A program made the translations under genes and the position numbers. Source: a virus. From it: a stretch of DNA of 48,322 nt. Shown here one piece after another: positions 15,773 through 22,704 of this stretch; position 1 is the first letter of the stretch, and every line of letters begins with the position of its first letter. The DNA lies in IMG/VR virus record IMGVR_UViG_3300040806_000846, positions 1-48,322 of that record. One strand, given 5' to 3'. The notes beneath the pieces were generated by a model that ran no database searches, was not told where the DNA came from, and was given only the letters and a program-made list of their open reading frames with translations.

Positions 15773-16081
15773 CTATTCTCCTGCAGTTTCCTCAGGTGCT
15801 TCTTCACCTTTGCTTTCTGCGTTTGCTTCTTGTTGAGCTTTTACAATACTCAAAAAGTTAAACAATTTATTATATAGGTTACCAACAAATGCTAGTTCGT
15901 TACCTCTGAATGCACCTCTACTAGATGCTAAATCGATAATTTGTGCGATTCGGTCTAAGTCTACTAATGAAATACTTTCTGGTTGTTCACCTGTAAATTC
16001 AGTTTCGCCAGCACCGGTATCAACTGCGTTATCAACAACTGCTTCTTCTGTAGTTGCTTCAACTTTATCTTTCTTTGCCAT
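15773..16081 (-). CDS. Conserved small acidic phage protein
   Basis: The ATG at 16081 (MAKKDKVEATTEEAVVDN) has GGAG 7 bases upstream; a start 99 bases further up would overlap the phosphatase gene and lacks support. The 102-residue product has an acidic disordered N-terminus, then a conserved-looking helical core (ISLVDLDRIAQIIDLASSRG, then FRGNELAFVGNLYNKL) and an acidic tail ending EETAGE. It matches in outline a short conserved protein of T4-like cyanophages. Function unknown. Confidence 0.75.
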   Translation of the reverse strand: MAKKDKVEATTEEAVVDNAVDTGAGETEFTGEQPESISLVDLDRIAQIIDLASSRGAFRGNELAFVGNLYNKLFNFLSIVKAQQEANAESKGEEAPEETAGE

Positions 16082-16115
16082 TTTATTTCTCCATTTATTT
16101 AAAATGTTACTGATA

Positions 16116-16123
16116 TATTTATT
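16116..16123 (-). promoter_or_regulatory. Possible late promoter element AATAAATA
   Basis: AATAAATA on the minus strand, 35 bases before the start at 16081 in an intergenic gap. It resembles the late element but has A in the first position, so support is weaker. Confidence 0.4.
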
Positions 16124-16154
16124 GGGTTTTAATTTACCCACGTCTGAAAAAAGG

Positions 16155-16895
16155 CTAGTTTTTGAATGTTGTGGTGTCAATTACTGCTCCTAAAGGGTCT
16201 AAGATAACACCTGATACAAATCCACCTTTACCAGCACCAGTGTCTGTGAACACTACTTCGCCACCTAGGTCATTGGTTCTAAACACAATTTCGTTTATGT
16301 TAGAATCAAATTGAGGTATTGGTTCAAACGGACTTCTATCATGACCAACTATAACCTTGTGATCTTTTGGAATAAGATCAGTCCATCCGTATACTCTGTG
16401 AGGATAGTTCATGCCATTGCGTTCTATAAATCCTGCTTCTCTATCTACTTGCCCATACAAGAATGTAGACTTAACATTGCCACTTTCTGTATCACCAGTC
16501 CAAAAGTCACCATGTACACCACCGTGTGCCATTACAGTATTATGTACTCTAAAGAATGAAACCATTTTGCTGTAGACATTGTTAAACATCTCACCTGCTT
16601 GTTTGTTTTCTTTAAGTAAATTTACAGTAATGTGCATACCATGTGATATGGTTATGTCGTTACCTTTTAAGAATCTAGCAACTTTGTTATCGTGGTTGCC
16701 TTCAATGAAAACGGTATCAGTAGTTTCTGCTAACTTGTTTGCAAGTTCAATAGTTGCTAAAGGCTCTGGTCCATAGTCTACCAAGTCACCCACAAACACC
16801 AAACGTAGGTCTGCCGCCGTAGCAAAATCTACTGCCTGTTGCATCATTGTGACTTCGTTATGAACGTCACCTACTACTAGAAATCCGTTACTCAT
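16155..16895 (-). CDS. Calcineurin-like metallophosphatase (PPP type)
   Basis: A 246-residue enzyme with the metallophosphoesterase signature in order: GDVHN (residues 9-13), GDLVDYGP (about 36-43), GNHDN (about 66-70), and later metal-binding His residues in VMAHGGVHGD and IVGHDRS. The form is that of lambda/PrpE-type Ser/Thr phosphatases or diadenosine tetraphosphatases. It is the first gene after the promoter at 16903-16930. The ATG lies 7 bases after the -10 box with no ribosome binding site, so a leaderless or near-leaderless mRNA is predicted. Confidence 0.88.
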   Translation of the reverse strand: MSNGFLVVGDVHNEVTMMQQAVDFATAADLRLVFVGDLVDYGPEPLATIELANKLAETTDTVFIEGNHDNKVARFLKGNDITISHGMHITVNLLKENKQAGEMFNNVYSKMVSFFRVHNTVMAHGGVHGDFWTGDTESGNVKSTFLYGQVDREAGFIERNGMNYPHRVYGWTDLIPKDHKVIVGHDRSPFEPIPQFDSNINEIVFRTNDLGGEVVFTDTGAGKGGFVSGVILDPLGAVIDTTTFKN

Positions 16896-16902
16896 ACTGT
16901 AT

Positions 16903-16930
16903 ATTATAGCAAAATGTGTTGCTAAGTCAA
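16903..16930 (-). promoter_or_regulatory. Sigma70-type early promoter (leaderless arrangement)
   Basis: TTGACT (16930-16925), 16-base spacer, TATAAT (16908-16903) on the minus strand. The start ATG at 16895 is only 7 bases beyond the -10 box. Confidence 0.82.
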
Positions 16931-16938
16931 CCTAATAT

Positions 16939-17106
16939 TTATGCTATCTTCTTTAGTTTTTTCAATAACTTAGTGTTTTTCTTTTTGAACTTTTTTTGCA
17001 TCTTCTTGCCCATGGGACATTTTAGACACTTACCGCACTTGGTACCTATTAGATGATATCGATCAACGTCACTCTCTTTTACAGCATGACATATACACTT
17101 ATACAT
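16939..17106 (-). CDS. Bfd-like [2Fe-2S] mini-ferredoxin with Lys-rich tail
   Basis: A 55-residue frame from the ATG at 17106 to the TAA at 16939-16941. It starts MYKCICHAVKESDVDRYH and continues GTKCGKCLKCPMG. The C4-x-C6 and C24-x2-C27 spacing and the flanking MYxCxCxAV and CGKCL match bacterioferritin-associated ferredoxin (BFD-type [2Fe-2S] domain). The stretch between the two Cys pairs is about 14 residues shorter than in Bfd. The last 22 residues are dominated by Lys (KKMQKKFKKK). Bfd donates electrons to release iron from bacterioferritin. It overlaps the upstream gene by 8 bases. Confidence 0.72.
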   Translation of the reverse strand: MYKCICHAVKESDVDRYHLIGTKCGKCLKCPMGKKMQKKFKKKNTKLLKKLKKIA

Positions 17107-17629
17107 TTACAATATCCTTTACTGCTTCACGTATGTCCATGTGTCTATAATTAGGAAGTTCATTTATGTAATTATATATTCGTTTTGGTTGTTGCTTAGG
17201 ATCAGCATCTTTAAGTTCTTCAAGAGTTATATCAATACCCTTGTTATATTCTTTTAGTTCAAGAATAATAGTATCTATGCTGTTTAGATATTCATTTACT
17301 TCTATGATTTTATCTACATTATTTACAACAATGTCTACTGGTTCTGTTTCCCAATCTTCTACTATGTCAATTTCTTGTTCACTTGCAATTAAATCTAGTA
17401 TATGATCTATTCTATCTCTAGTCAAATAATACGCAATGTTGTTTGATATGTTTTCTATTGCCCAAGTCTTATTATGTGGTAGTTTAACTTTAACAATACA
17501 ATTACTATCTACAGCATGTATATTTTCATACATATTCTTTTCTATATTATGTTTTTCTGCTAGTTTTTCTGTAGCATATGAAGAACCACATCGGTATGCT
17601 GATAATACAATTATATTAGTACTGTTCAA
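17099..17629 (-). CDS. Sulfotransferase-like P-loop protein (tentative)
   Basis: A 176-residue protein with a TTG start at 17629, supported by GAAGG upstream and because no ATG precedes the conserved N-terminus. NIIVLSAYRCGSSYATEKLAEK (about residues 5-25) resembles the PAPS-binding strand-loop-helix of sulfotransferases (usually PRSGSS/T). A later NIAYYLTRDRIDHILDLI fits the second region (LxRDxxxxxxS). The protein is shorter than typical sulfotransferases (about 250+), so it may be minimal or have lost activity. The gene overlaps the amidinotransferase gene by 14 bases. Confidence 0.5.
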   Translation of the reverse strand: MNSTNIIVLSAYRCGSSYATEKLAEKHNIEKNMYENIHAVDSNCIVKVKLPHNKTWAIENISNNIAYYLTRDRIDHILDLIASEQEIDIVEDWETEPVDIVVNNVDKIIEVNEYLNSIDTIILELKEYNKGIDITLEELKDADPKQQPKRIYNYINELPNYRHMDIREAVKDIVNV

Positions 17630-18683
17630 GTTTGCCTTCTCTGACTAAGTCTTGGCTCACACAATGTGGACCACCTGCTAGAGTTCTCATATGGCGCATT
17701 TGGACAGGAACTGGTGTTATGCCATTCTGTTCCATTGCTTTCATTAGTGGTATCTCATCACTTGGTACTAATACATGCTGTGGATCTATGCTGAGTACGT
17801 TCATACCAATCCAACTACTTGCTGGAGCATAATCTTCTAAACATGGTTGCCCTACACACATTTCTTCTGTGTACCAAATCTTATCCCAATCTTTGTATAT
17901 AGCAGGCACCTTATCTTTATCAACCCTACTAGCATTTAAAACTACTAGTCCAGGTCTCAGTGGCATAATGGTACTGTCGACATGTGCCCAACTGTATAAG
18001 TCATGCATCATGTGTACCTTAAAGTCGGGGCCTAGTGCGTTCTGTAACCACTTAGCACCCATTTCATTACCAGTATTGGATATAAGATATAGTATATCGT
18101 AACCCATGCGTATGAGGTTAGCAGGGTCTAATATAGGCTCATTGTTGTTTACACTTGGGTCTCTGCCTGGTTGTATTTTAAATAAATCATCTTGTAAACG
18201 TGGCTTAGGCATCTGTAACCAATTAGCACCACCCATCATCTTCTCTTGGAATAGGTCTCTGAATAGAAAGGTTTCATGATACCTTGCTCTCAAACTCATA
18301 GCACCTTCTATGATTTTGTCACCTATCACAGTAACACTATCACGTGGGCAGTATGCTTCGTATTGGTCTGTGTCCCATAAGCCGTTGCTAACGTTTGCTG
18401 TAAAGTCTACAGCATTTAGGTTAGGCCTATGTACCTTTACACCGAAATCGTTGCTTAGAACGTTGCACAATGCGTCTAAATCCTCTTCTGCTTCATGATA
18501 TACATGCTCTGGGTATCTACCCTTAGGCATTTGTGCATACTGTTCAGCACTTAGATTAGCATAGTTGGTTGCATGGTGCGAAAGGTCGCCGTTTGGAATA
18601 TTGGCGTCTACGGCCGTTCCTATAATTACTTCTTTGAGAGTGTCCCATTCATTACAGGACCATAGATTAGTATTTGGTTTCAT
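17616..18683 (-). CDS. Glycine amidinotransferase (AGAT/GATM) family protein
   Basis: A 355-residue protein aligned by eye with human GATM over its catalytic half. EPILDPANLIRMG contains D186 (GATM CFDAADFIRAG), WAHVDSTIMPLRPG contains H234 and D236 (GATM HIDATFNIIGPG), and AGGPHC contains nucleophile C341 (GATM GGGFHC). All catalytic residues are present. The family transfers an amidino group from arginine to glycine or to amino-sugars. The ATG at 18683 is preferred over the preceding TTG. Neighbours are an SDR, a sulfotransferase-like protein and a Bfd-like ferredoxin. The acceptor in the infected cell is unknown. Confidence 0.88.
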   Translation of the reverse strand: MKPNTNLWSCNEWDTLKEVIIGTAVDANIPNGDLSHHATNYANLSAEQYAQMPKGRYPEHVYHEAEEDLDALCNVLSNDFGVKVHRPNLNAVDFTANVSNGLWDTDQYEAYCPRDSVTVIGDKIIEGAMSLRARYHETFLFRDLFQEKMMGGANWLQMPKPRLQDDLFKIQPGRDPSVNNNEPILDPANLIRMGYDILYLISNTGNEMGAKWLQNALGPDFKVHMMHDLYSWAHVDSTIMPLRPGLVVLNASRVDKDKVPAIYKDWDKIWYTEEMCVGQPCLEDYAPASSWIGMNVLSIDPQHVLVPSDEIPLMKAMEQNGITPVPVQMRHMRTLAGGPHCVSQDLVREGKLEQY

Positions 18684-18957
18684 CAACGATATTTACCGAA
18701 TGGATTGCAGGTGCTGGTTCCGAAACTGGCTCGCAGTACTGCTGGGCATTCATAATATCGCTTGAACTTTCTAGATACAAAATCCAACCTTGTAAGTGTT
18801 TAACTACACAAAAAGATCCTGTTGCGTTATCTTCTAACCATTCAACAAGTGAATATTGATCTGTGTAATATTTGTTAGAAATCATGTTGACCATTTTTTC
18901 TGTGCCTTTTAACAACACAAATTCATCTTCAGTAAGTCTATTAAATTTTTTAATCAT
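18667..18957 (-). CDS. Small soluble protein, unknown
   Basis: The ATG at 18957 overlaps the SDR stop codon (ATGA), so I prefer it to the TTG two codons earlier; GGAG lies about 10 bases upstream. The 96-residue product starts MIKKFNRLTEDEFVLLKG and includes SFCVVKHLQGWILYLE, a mixed alpha/beta pattern. It overlaps the amidinotransferase start by 17 bases. No family recognised. Confidence 0.65.
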   Translation of the reverse strand: MIKKFNRLTEDEFVLLKGTEKMVNMISNKYYTDQYSLVEWLEDNATGSFCVVKHLQGWILYLESSSDIMNAQQYCEPVSEPAPAIHSVNIVDETKY

Positions 18958-19748
18958 TTCCAATGCTCCGTTGTTTTAGTTACACCACCGTCAGAAGTAA
19001 TAGTTTCTCCAACAGTAAATGCACCTGCTCTCGAACATAAAAATATTACAAGACCAGATATGTCTTCAAGTGTACCAATCCTACCTCTTGGATTGGCTTC
19101 TTCGACCATGCTATAATTAAATCCTATTGCTGGTCCAAGTAAATCACTTGGGTATGGTCCTGGTGCAATAGCATTTACTAAAATGTTTTCTTTAACAAGT
19201 CTACCTGCAAGACTTCTTGTTAAATGATGTACTGCGGCTTTAGATGTACTGTATGCGTATGTATCGTTTCCTGGATTTACTAGTCCAGCAACTGACCCAA
19301 TGTTTACAACTCTCGATGGGTCACTTGATGTTGCATTTGTTGTTAGTAACTTTTTAAACTTTTGTGTTAAAAAGAATACACTCTTAACATTAAGATCTAA
19401 TACTTTATCCCAATTAGATTCTGAGAAAGAATCAAAGTCTTCGCCGTTTGCCAAGCCGGCATTGTTTACTAGAATGTCTATACCATTCTCTCTAGCACAT
19501 ACTTCTTTGTACAATACATCTATCCCATCCTGTGTGCTTAAATCACATGGAATAGCATAAACATCTGCATTGTATTTTTCTAACAGTTCGCTTTGTGTTT
19601 TTTGTAGGGTTGAGCCATGTCTAGCAGTAATGTATACCTTAGCACCATTCATTGCTAAACCAGTTGCAATCATTCTACCAATGCCTTTAGAGCCACCAGT
19701 AACAACTGCAACCTTTCCTTCTACACTAAACAATTCATTTATGTTCAT
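18954..19748 (-). CDS. Short-chain dehydrogenase/reductase, classical
   Basis: A 264-residue classical SDR. TGGSKGIG is at residues 17-24, NNAG at 95-98, catalytic Ser at 152 in NIGSVAG, and Y166/K170 in YSTSK. The C-terminal ITSDGGVT motif is also typical (FabG/gluconate 5-dehydrogenase-like). The ATG at 19748 overlaps the upstream 49-residue frame (ATGA); a TTG 24 bases earlier is less likely. It is upstream of the amidinotransferase in the same operon, so a shared small-molecule or glycan pathway is plausible. Confidence 0.88.
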   Translation of the reverse strand: MNINELFSVEGKVAVVTGGSKGIGRMIATGLAMNGAKVYITARHGSTLQKTQSELLEKYNADVYAIPCDLSTQDGIDVLYKEVCARENGIDILVNNAGLANGEDFDSFSESNWDKVLDLNVKSVFFLTQKFKKLLTTNATSSDPSRVVNIGSVAGLVNPGNDTYAYSTSKAAVHHLTRSLAGRLVKENILVNAIAPGPYPSDLLGPAIGFNYSMVEEANPRGRIGTLEDISGLVIFLCSRAGAFTVGETITSDGGVTKTTEHWK

Positions 19749-19894
19749 ATGTGATATAAAATCCAATTGCAAATAATTAAGAATGCAACAAAGCCTATAC
19801 AGATAATTGCAAACTTAAATATGTATTCTAAAATTGTAGGCATAAATCTAAAAAATAGATACGCCAATGCAATAAAACCAATTACTTCTAACAT
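19745..19894 (-). CDS. 49-residue hydrophobic membrane peptide
   Basis: A frame from the ATG at 19894 to the TGA at 19745-19747. It begins MLEVIGFIALAYLFFRF and ends IICNWILYHI, almost entirely hydrophobic with two possible membrane segments. Its start overlaps the stop of the VWA gene as TAATG and its stop overlaps the SDR start as ATGA. Coupling on both sides supports a real gene. Function unknown. Confidence 0.6.
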   Translation of the reverse strand: MLEVIGFIALAYLFFRFMPTILEYIFKFAIICIGFVAFLIICNWILYHI

Positions 19895-21219
19895 TACTTC
19901 TCTCTTTCGTATGGTACAGTTATACCGAAAGGTGCTACTGGTTTCTCACCACCATAACCTCCGCCGTGTACAATAAACAAAGTGTCACAGTATGATTCAT
20001 CGCCCCAACTGGACCATGGATAACCATCTGTGAACATAATAAACTTCTTAGGTTGGATACCATTTTCTTTCATGTAATCCCAACATACATCAAACTCAGT
20101 TCCACCACCGCCCATAACTTCGTAGTCCATAAACTCATCCATATTATTAGCAGTAAACTCTTGTGGATTATGTACTTCGGTGTCAAAACAGAACAAGTGT
20201 ATTTTAAAATCTGTGTACTGATCCATACAACCTTTTATTTCACTGAGAATATCTCGGCTCATATCATCTGTCATAGAACCTGATGTGTCCATAGCAATAG
20301 CAACATCAATTGTTTGCTCACGATCTAAGCCTGGCATCCAAATACCCTCACCAATACCTTTACGTGAAGGAGTATTAAAGTTGTAATCACTTCTGATTAC
20401 ACTTTGAATTTGTTGTGGTAATATTTCTCTCCAACTAAGTTGAGGATTTACTAGATCGTTTACAAGTCGTTTAACACCACTTGGCAAGTTACCAGCACCG
20501 GCACTCTTTGCCGCTTGGATAGTTGCGTTCTTAAATGCTTCTTTTATAGCACGTTTTTCATCAGCAGTATATTTTGCTGGACCTTTACCTTTGCCTTCTG
20601 CGTTACCTTCTTGACCATTGGCATTAGTACCTGCACCCTCATCATCACCATCTTCCATATCTAAGTGTACATCAAGTGTAGATACATTTATAACACGACC
20701 TTCTTCTTCAGCCTGTTGGAATAATTCTGCGTACACTTCTTCTGAAGTATAACCACGATATTTGTAATCATGACATATTTCAACAAGTGTAATCTTCTCA
20801 CCAACGTTACCTTCAATAAGGTCTCCGTTTACAATGTAGTCATTTGCAATGTTCCACAGCATAGGATCACGTTCACCTCGTCTACCAAAGTGATCGTATA
20901 CACAATGCTCTACCTCATGACCCCAAAGGAATACAAGGTTGCCCATTGACAATGCAGAAACAAAATCTCTGTTATAGTAAAAATATTTGCCATCAGTTGC
21001 GGCAGTTGGGCACCAGTCAGTTGCGTCTTTCATCTCTAGACGACAAGCCAAGTTACCATAGAAAGGACAATTAAGAAGCATGGAAATCCTAGCAGAAATC
21101 AATCTATCTTCAATTTCTTTCTTGCTAAGAGTAGTTTCTGGAATAGTATCCAAAGCCTTATGAGCAGTTGCTTTAGGGTCGCTACTGATCTTTGGTTGTT
21201 TTACTTCTAGTGTGTCCAT
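19894..21219 (-). CDS. VWA-domain putative metallopeptidase (partner of MoxR ATPase)
   Basis: A 441-residue two-domain protein. The N-terminal region has a zinc-peptidase-like HEVEH motif at residues 101-105 followed by NIANDY. An acidic Gly/Asn-rich linker (about 186-215) leads to a C-terminal VWA-like domain with the MIDAS motif DTSGSM at 311-316, GGGGTEFD for the MIDAS Thr, and FTDGYP. This matches the family with a putative metallopeptidase plus a VWA-like domain. Such VWA proteins commonly work with MoxR-type AAA+ ATPases, and one is encoded at 22705-23799. Promoter at 21244-21271 and a GTAGGAG ribosome binding site. Heads a six- or seven-gene operon. Confidence 0.85.
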   Translation of the reverse strand: MDTLEVKQPKISSDPKATAHKALDTIPETTLSKKEIEDRLISARISMLLNCPFYGNLACRLEMKDATDWCPTAATDGKYFYYNRDFVSALSMGNLVFLWGHEVEHCVYDHFGRRGERDPMLWNIANDYIVNGDLIEGNVGEKITLVEICHDYKYRGYTSEEVYAELFQQAEEEGRVINVSTLDVHLDMEDGDDEGAGTNANGQEGNAEGKGKGPAKYTADEKRAIKEAFKNATIQAAKSAGAGNLPSGVKRLVNDLVNPQLSWREILPQQIQSVIRSDYNFNTPSRKGIGEGIWMPGLDREQTIDVAIAMDTSGSMTDDMSRDILSEIKGCMDQYTDFKIHLFCFDTEVHNPQEFTANNMDEFMDYEVMGGGGTEFDVCWDYMKENGIQPKKFIMFTDGYPWSSWGDESYCDTLFIVHGGGYGGEKPVAPFGITVPYEREK

Positions 21220-21243
21220 CTATTTCTCCTACCTAATGTATAT

Positions 21244-21271
21244 ATTATACTTATTACAGCGACAAAGTCAA
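21244..21271 (-). promoter_or_regulatory. Sigma70-type early promoter of the VWA/amidinotransferase operon
   Basis: TTGACT (21271-21266), 16-base spacer, TATAAT (21249-21244) on the minus strand, with GG before the -35 box. Confidence 0.85.
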
Positions 21272-21278
21272 CCAAAAG

Positions 21279-21806
21279 TTAAGCGGCTTGATCCGCCTCC
21301 TGAACTTCTTTTTTCAGTTGAGCATCTTTTTGATCAAACCAACCATTGGCAGTCTTATACTGACACTTATAGTCTGACCTACCCTGCTCAGGTAAAGGAA
21401 TCCACTGCTCAGCCTTGCCAATGATAGCACGGTTCCAGTGGCTATATTCAGGATTGGGAGTGTGATGGGTACGACATAACCAACGGTCCATCTTCCAATA
21501 AAACTCTATTGGGCATTCCCATGGTTCGCAAATAGGACCTTTGCCGTCGCCATTTTTACCAAGGTCACGTATCTCCCAATCCAGGATATATTCTTCAGAA
21601 GCCTCATTTGAGTATTCAATCAATTTGGTTAAGGTAGGGATACCGTCTTGAGCAATCTTGTTGATCTGCCCGGGAGTTAAGTCCGTTACAAAATAAGTAC
21701 TACCACCCTTGTACTTCCAATGAGCCTCACTTACACCATGCTCATAACCATCATCATGAGCGGCATAGTTCTCTCTGTACTGGGTTTGTATTACTAATGT
21801 TTGCAT
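21279..21806 (-). CDS. Conserved phage protein between MoxR and VWA genes
   Basis: A 175-residue soluble protein. The start (MQTLVIQTQYRENYAAHDDG) with WKYKGGSTYFV resembles a conserved domain I recall from many phage and bacterial hypotheticals (TQxxENY...WKFKGGS). The C-terminus is helical and charged. It has its own promoter (21841-21869) and a GTAGGAG site. It sits between the AAA+ ATPase and its presumed VWA partner, so it could be an adaptor, but nothing shows this directly. Confidence 0.75.
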   Translation of the reverse strand: MQTLVIQTQYRENYAAHDDGYEHGVSEAHWKYKGGSTYFVTDLTPGQINKIAQDGIPTLTKLIEYSNEASEEYILDWEIRDLGKNGDGKGPICEPWECPIEFYWKMDRWLCRTHHTPNPEYSHWNRAIIGKAEQWIPLPEQGRSDYKCQYKTANGWFDQKDAQLKKEVQEADQAA

Positions 21807-21840
21807 AAAATCTCCTACCTTTTTATTAAACTATGTACAT

Positions 21841-21869
21841 AGTATACTAAATTTGGTGGGTTTGGTCAA
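21841..21869 (-). promoter_or_regulatory. Sigma70-type early promoter
   Basis: TTGACC (21869-21864), 17-base spacer, TATACT (21846-21841) on the minus strand; AGG precedes the -35 box and a TGTACATA follows the -10 box. Confidence 0.82.
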
Positions 21870-21907
21870 CCTTTTTTCCACTTTTTCTGGTAAAAAGTTG
21901 GTGTTTT

Positions 21908-21915
21908 TATAAATA
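21908..21915 (+). promoter_or_regulatory. T4 late promoter consensus TATAAATA, leaderless arrangement
   Basis: Exact TATAAATA on the plus strand with 5 bases before the ATG at 21921. In T4 the box spans about -13 to -6, so +1 would be the A of the ATG. No ribosome binding site is present. Confidence 0.8.
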
Positions 21916-21920
21916 TTTGC

Positions 21921-22607
21921 ATGAAATTAGTGGTTTGTGGGGATAGTTTTGCTAGTTTAAATGCACATTGGCCTGCAGAATCGCAGTGGCCTATGATAAT
22001 GGGTGAAGTATTAGGTTGTGAGGCTGTAACACTAGGCAGAGGTGCTGGGTGTAATATGTATATCCATGCTCAAGTAAAGTATGCTATAGAGGAGTTACAT
22101 GCTACACACATCATGGTTTGGGCCACTAGTCCTAATAGATACATGTTTCCAGATACCACAATTGAAGAAACAGAATTTGCGGCAAACACTATTGAATCTC
22201 ATATAAACACAGATGAATCAAACTATGTTTATGAGAATTACATACCAAAATATCTCAGCCATCATGCTGTAGAGCATCACATAGATCTAAGATCAGACAG
22301 ACACAAATCTGCATATGATAATTTTTTACTATATCTAACAGACGAGCAATTAGATTTAAGTCGCAGTAAAATGATAATAGGTGACATAGCAAGAATGTGT
22401 GATTACCATAAAGTAAAAACTTTAATAAATTTATCAAATATGGATCATTGGAAAACTACCGAATGGCTAGAAATATCAAATGAATATGTTCAACCTTTAT
22501 ACACAATAGATGTAGATATGGGACCAGGACATGATCATAGTCCTAACCACATTGATCTAAATTGTCATCGTACTCTAGGTGAATACCTAGCCAACCTATA
22601 CAAATAA
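21921..22607 (+). CDS. SGNH/GDSL-type hydrolase-like late protein
   Basis: A 228-residue protein starting MKLVVCGDSFASLN, with the block I GDSF (nucleophile S9). Near the C-terminus SPNHIDLNCHRTLGEYL provides the Asp and His expected in block V of SGNH hydrolases. Family members cleave esters on lipids or glycans. A lone gene on the plus strand, it follows a perfect late promoter and ends just before the terminator of the opposing moxR gene. Late timing suggests a virion-associated or surface-modifying enzyme. Substrate unknown. Confidence 0.75.
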   Translation: MKLVVCGDSFASLNAHWPAESQWPMIMGEVLGCEAVTLGRGAGCNMYIHAQVKYAIEELHATHIMVWATSPNRYMFPDTTIEETEFAANTIESHINTDESNYVYENYIPKYLSHHAVEHHIDLRSDRHKSAYDNFLLYLTDEQLDLSRSKMIIGDIARMCDYHKVKTLINLSNMDHWKTTEWLEISNEYVQPLYTIDVDMGPGHDHSPNHIDLNCHRTLGEYLANLYK

Positions 22608-22612
22608 AATCC

Positions 22613-22640
22613 AAAAAAAACCCCTCTCCGAAGAGAGGGG
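22613..22640 (-). terminator. Rho-independent terminator of the moxR transcript
   Basis: An 8 bp stem (CCCCTCTC with GAGAGGGG) closes a UUCG-type tetraloop on the minus strand and is followed by eight Ts in the minus direction. Confidence 0.92.
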
Positions 22641-22704
22641 GAAACCTGTTACTGATAGGTTGTAGGAGTAACGATGTAGGACAGTAACAGATTTAAACTT
22701 ATAA

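Noticed and set aside
18684-18692. GTAAATA before the amidinotransferase start as a late promoter
   Set aside because: It lies inside the coding sequence of the preceding gene and the spacing to the ATG is 6, not 5; likely chance.
19749-19772. TTG at 19772 as start of the SDR gene
   Set aside because: It would add eight residues within the hydrophobic micro-ORF; the ATG at 19748 overlaps that gene's stop as ATGA and fits the SDR N-terminus.
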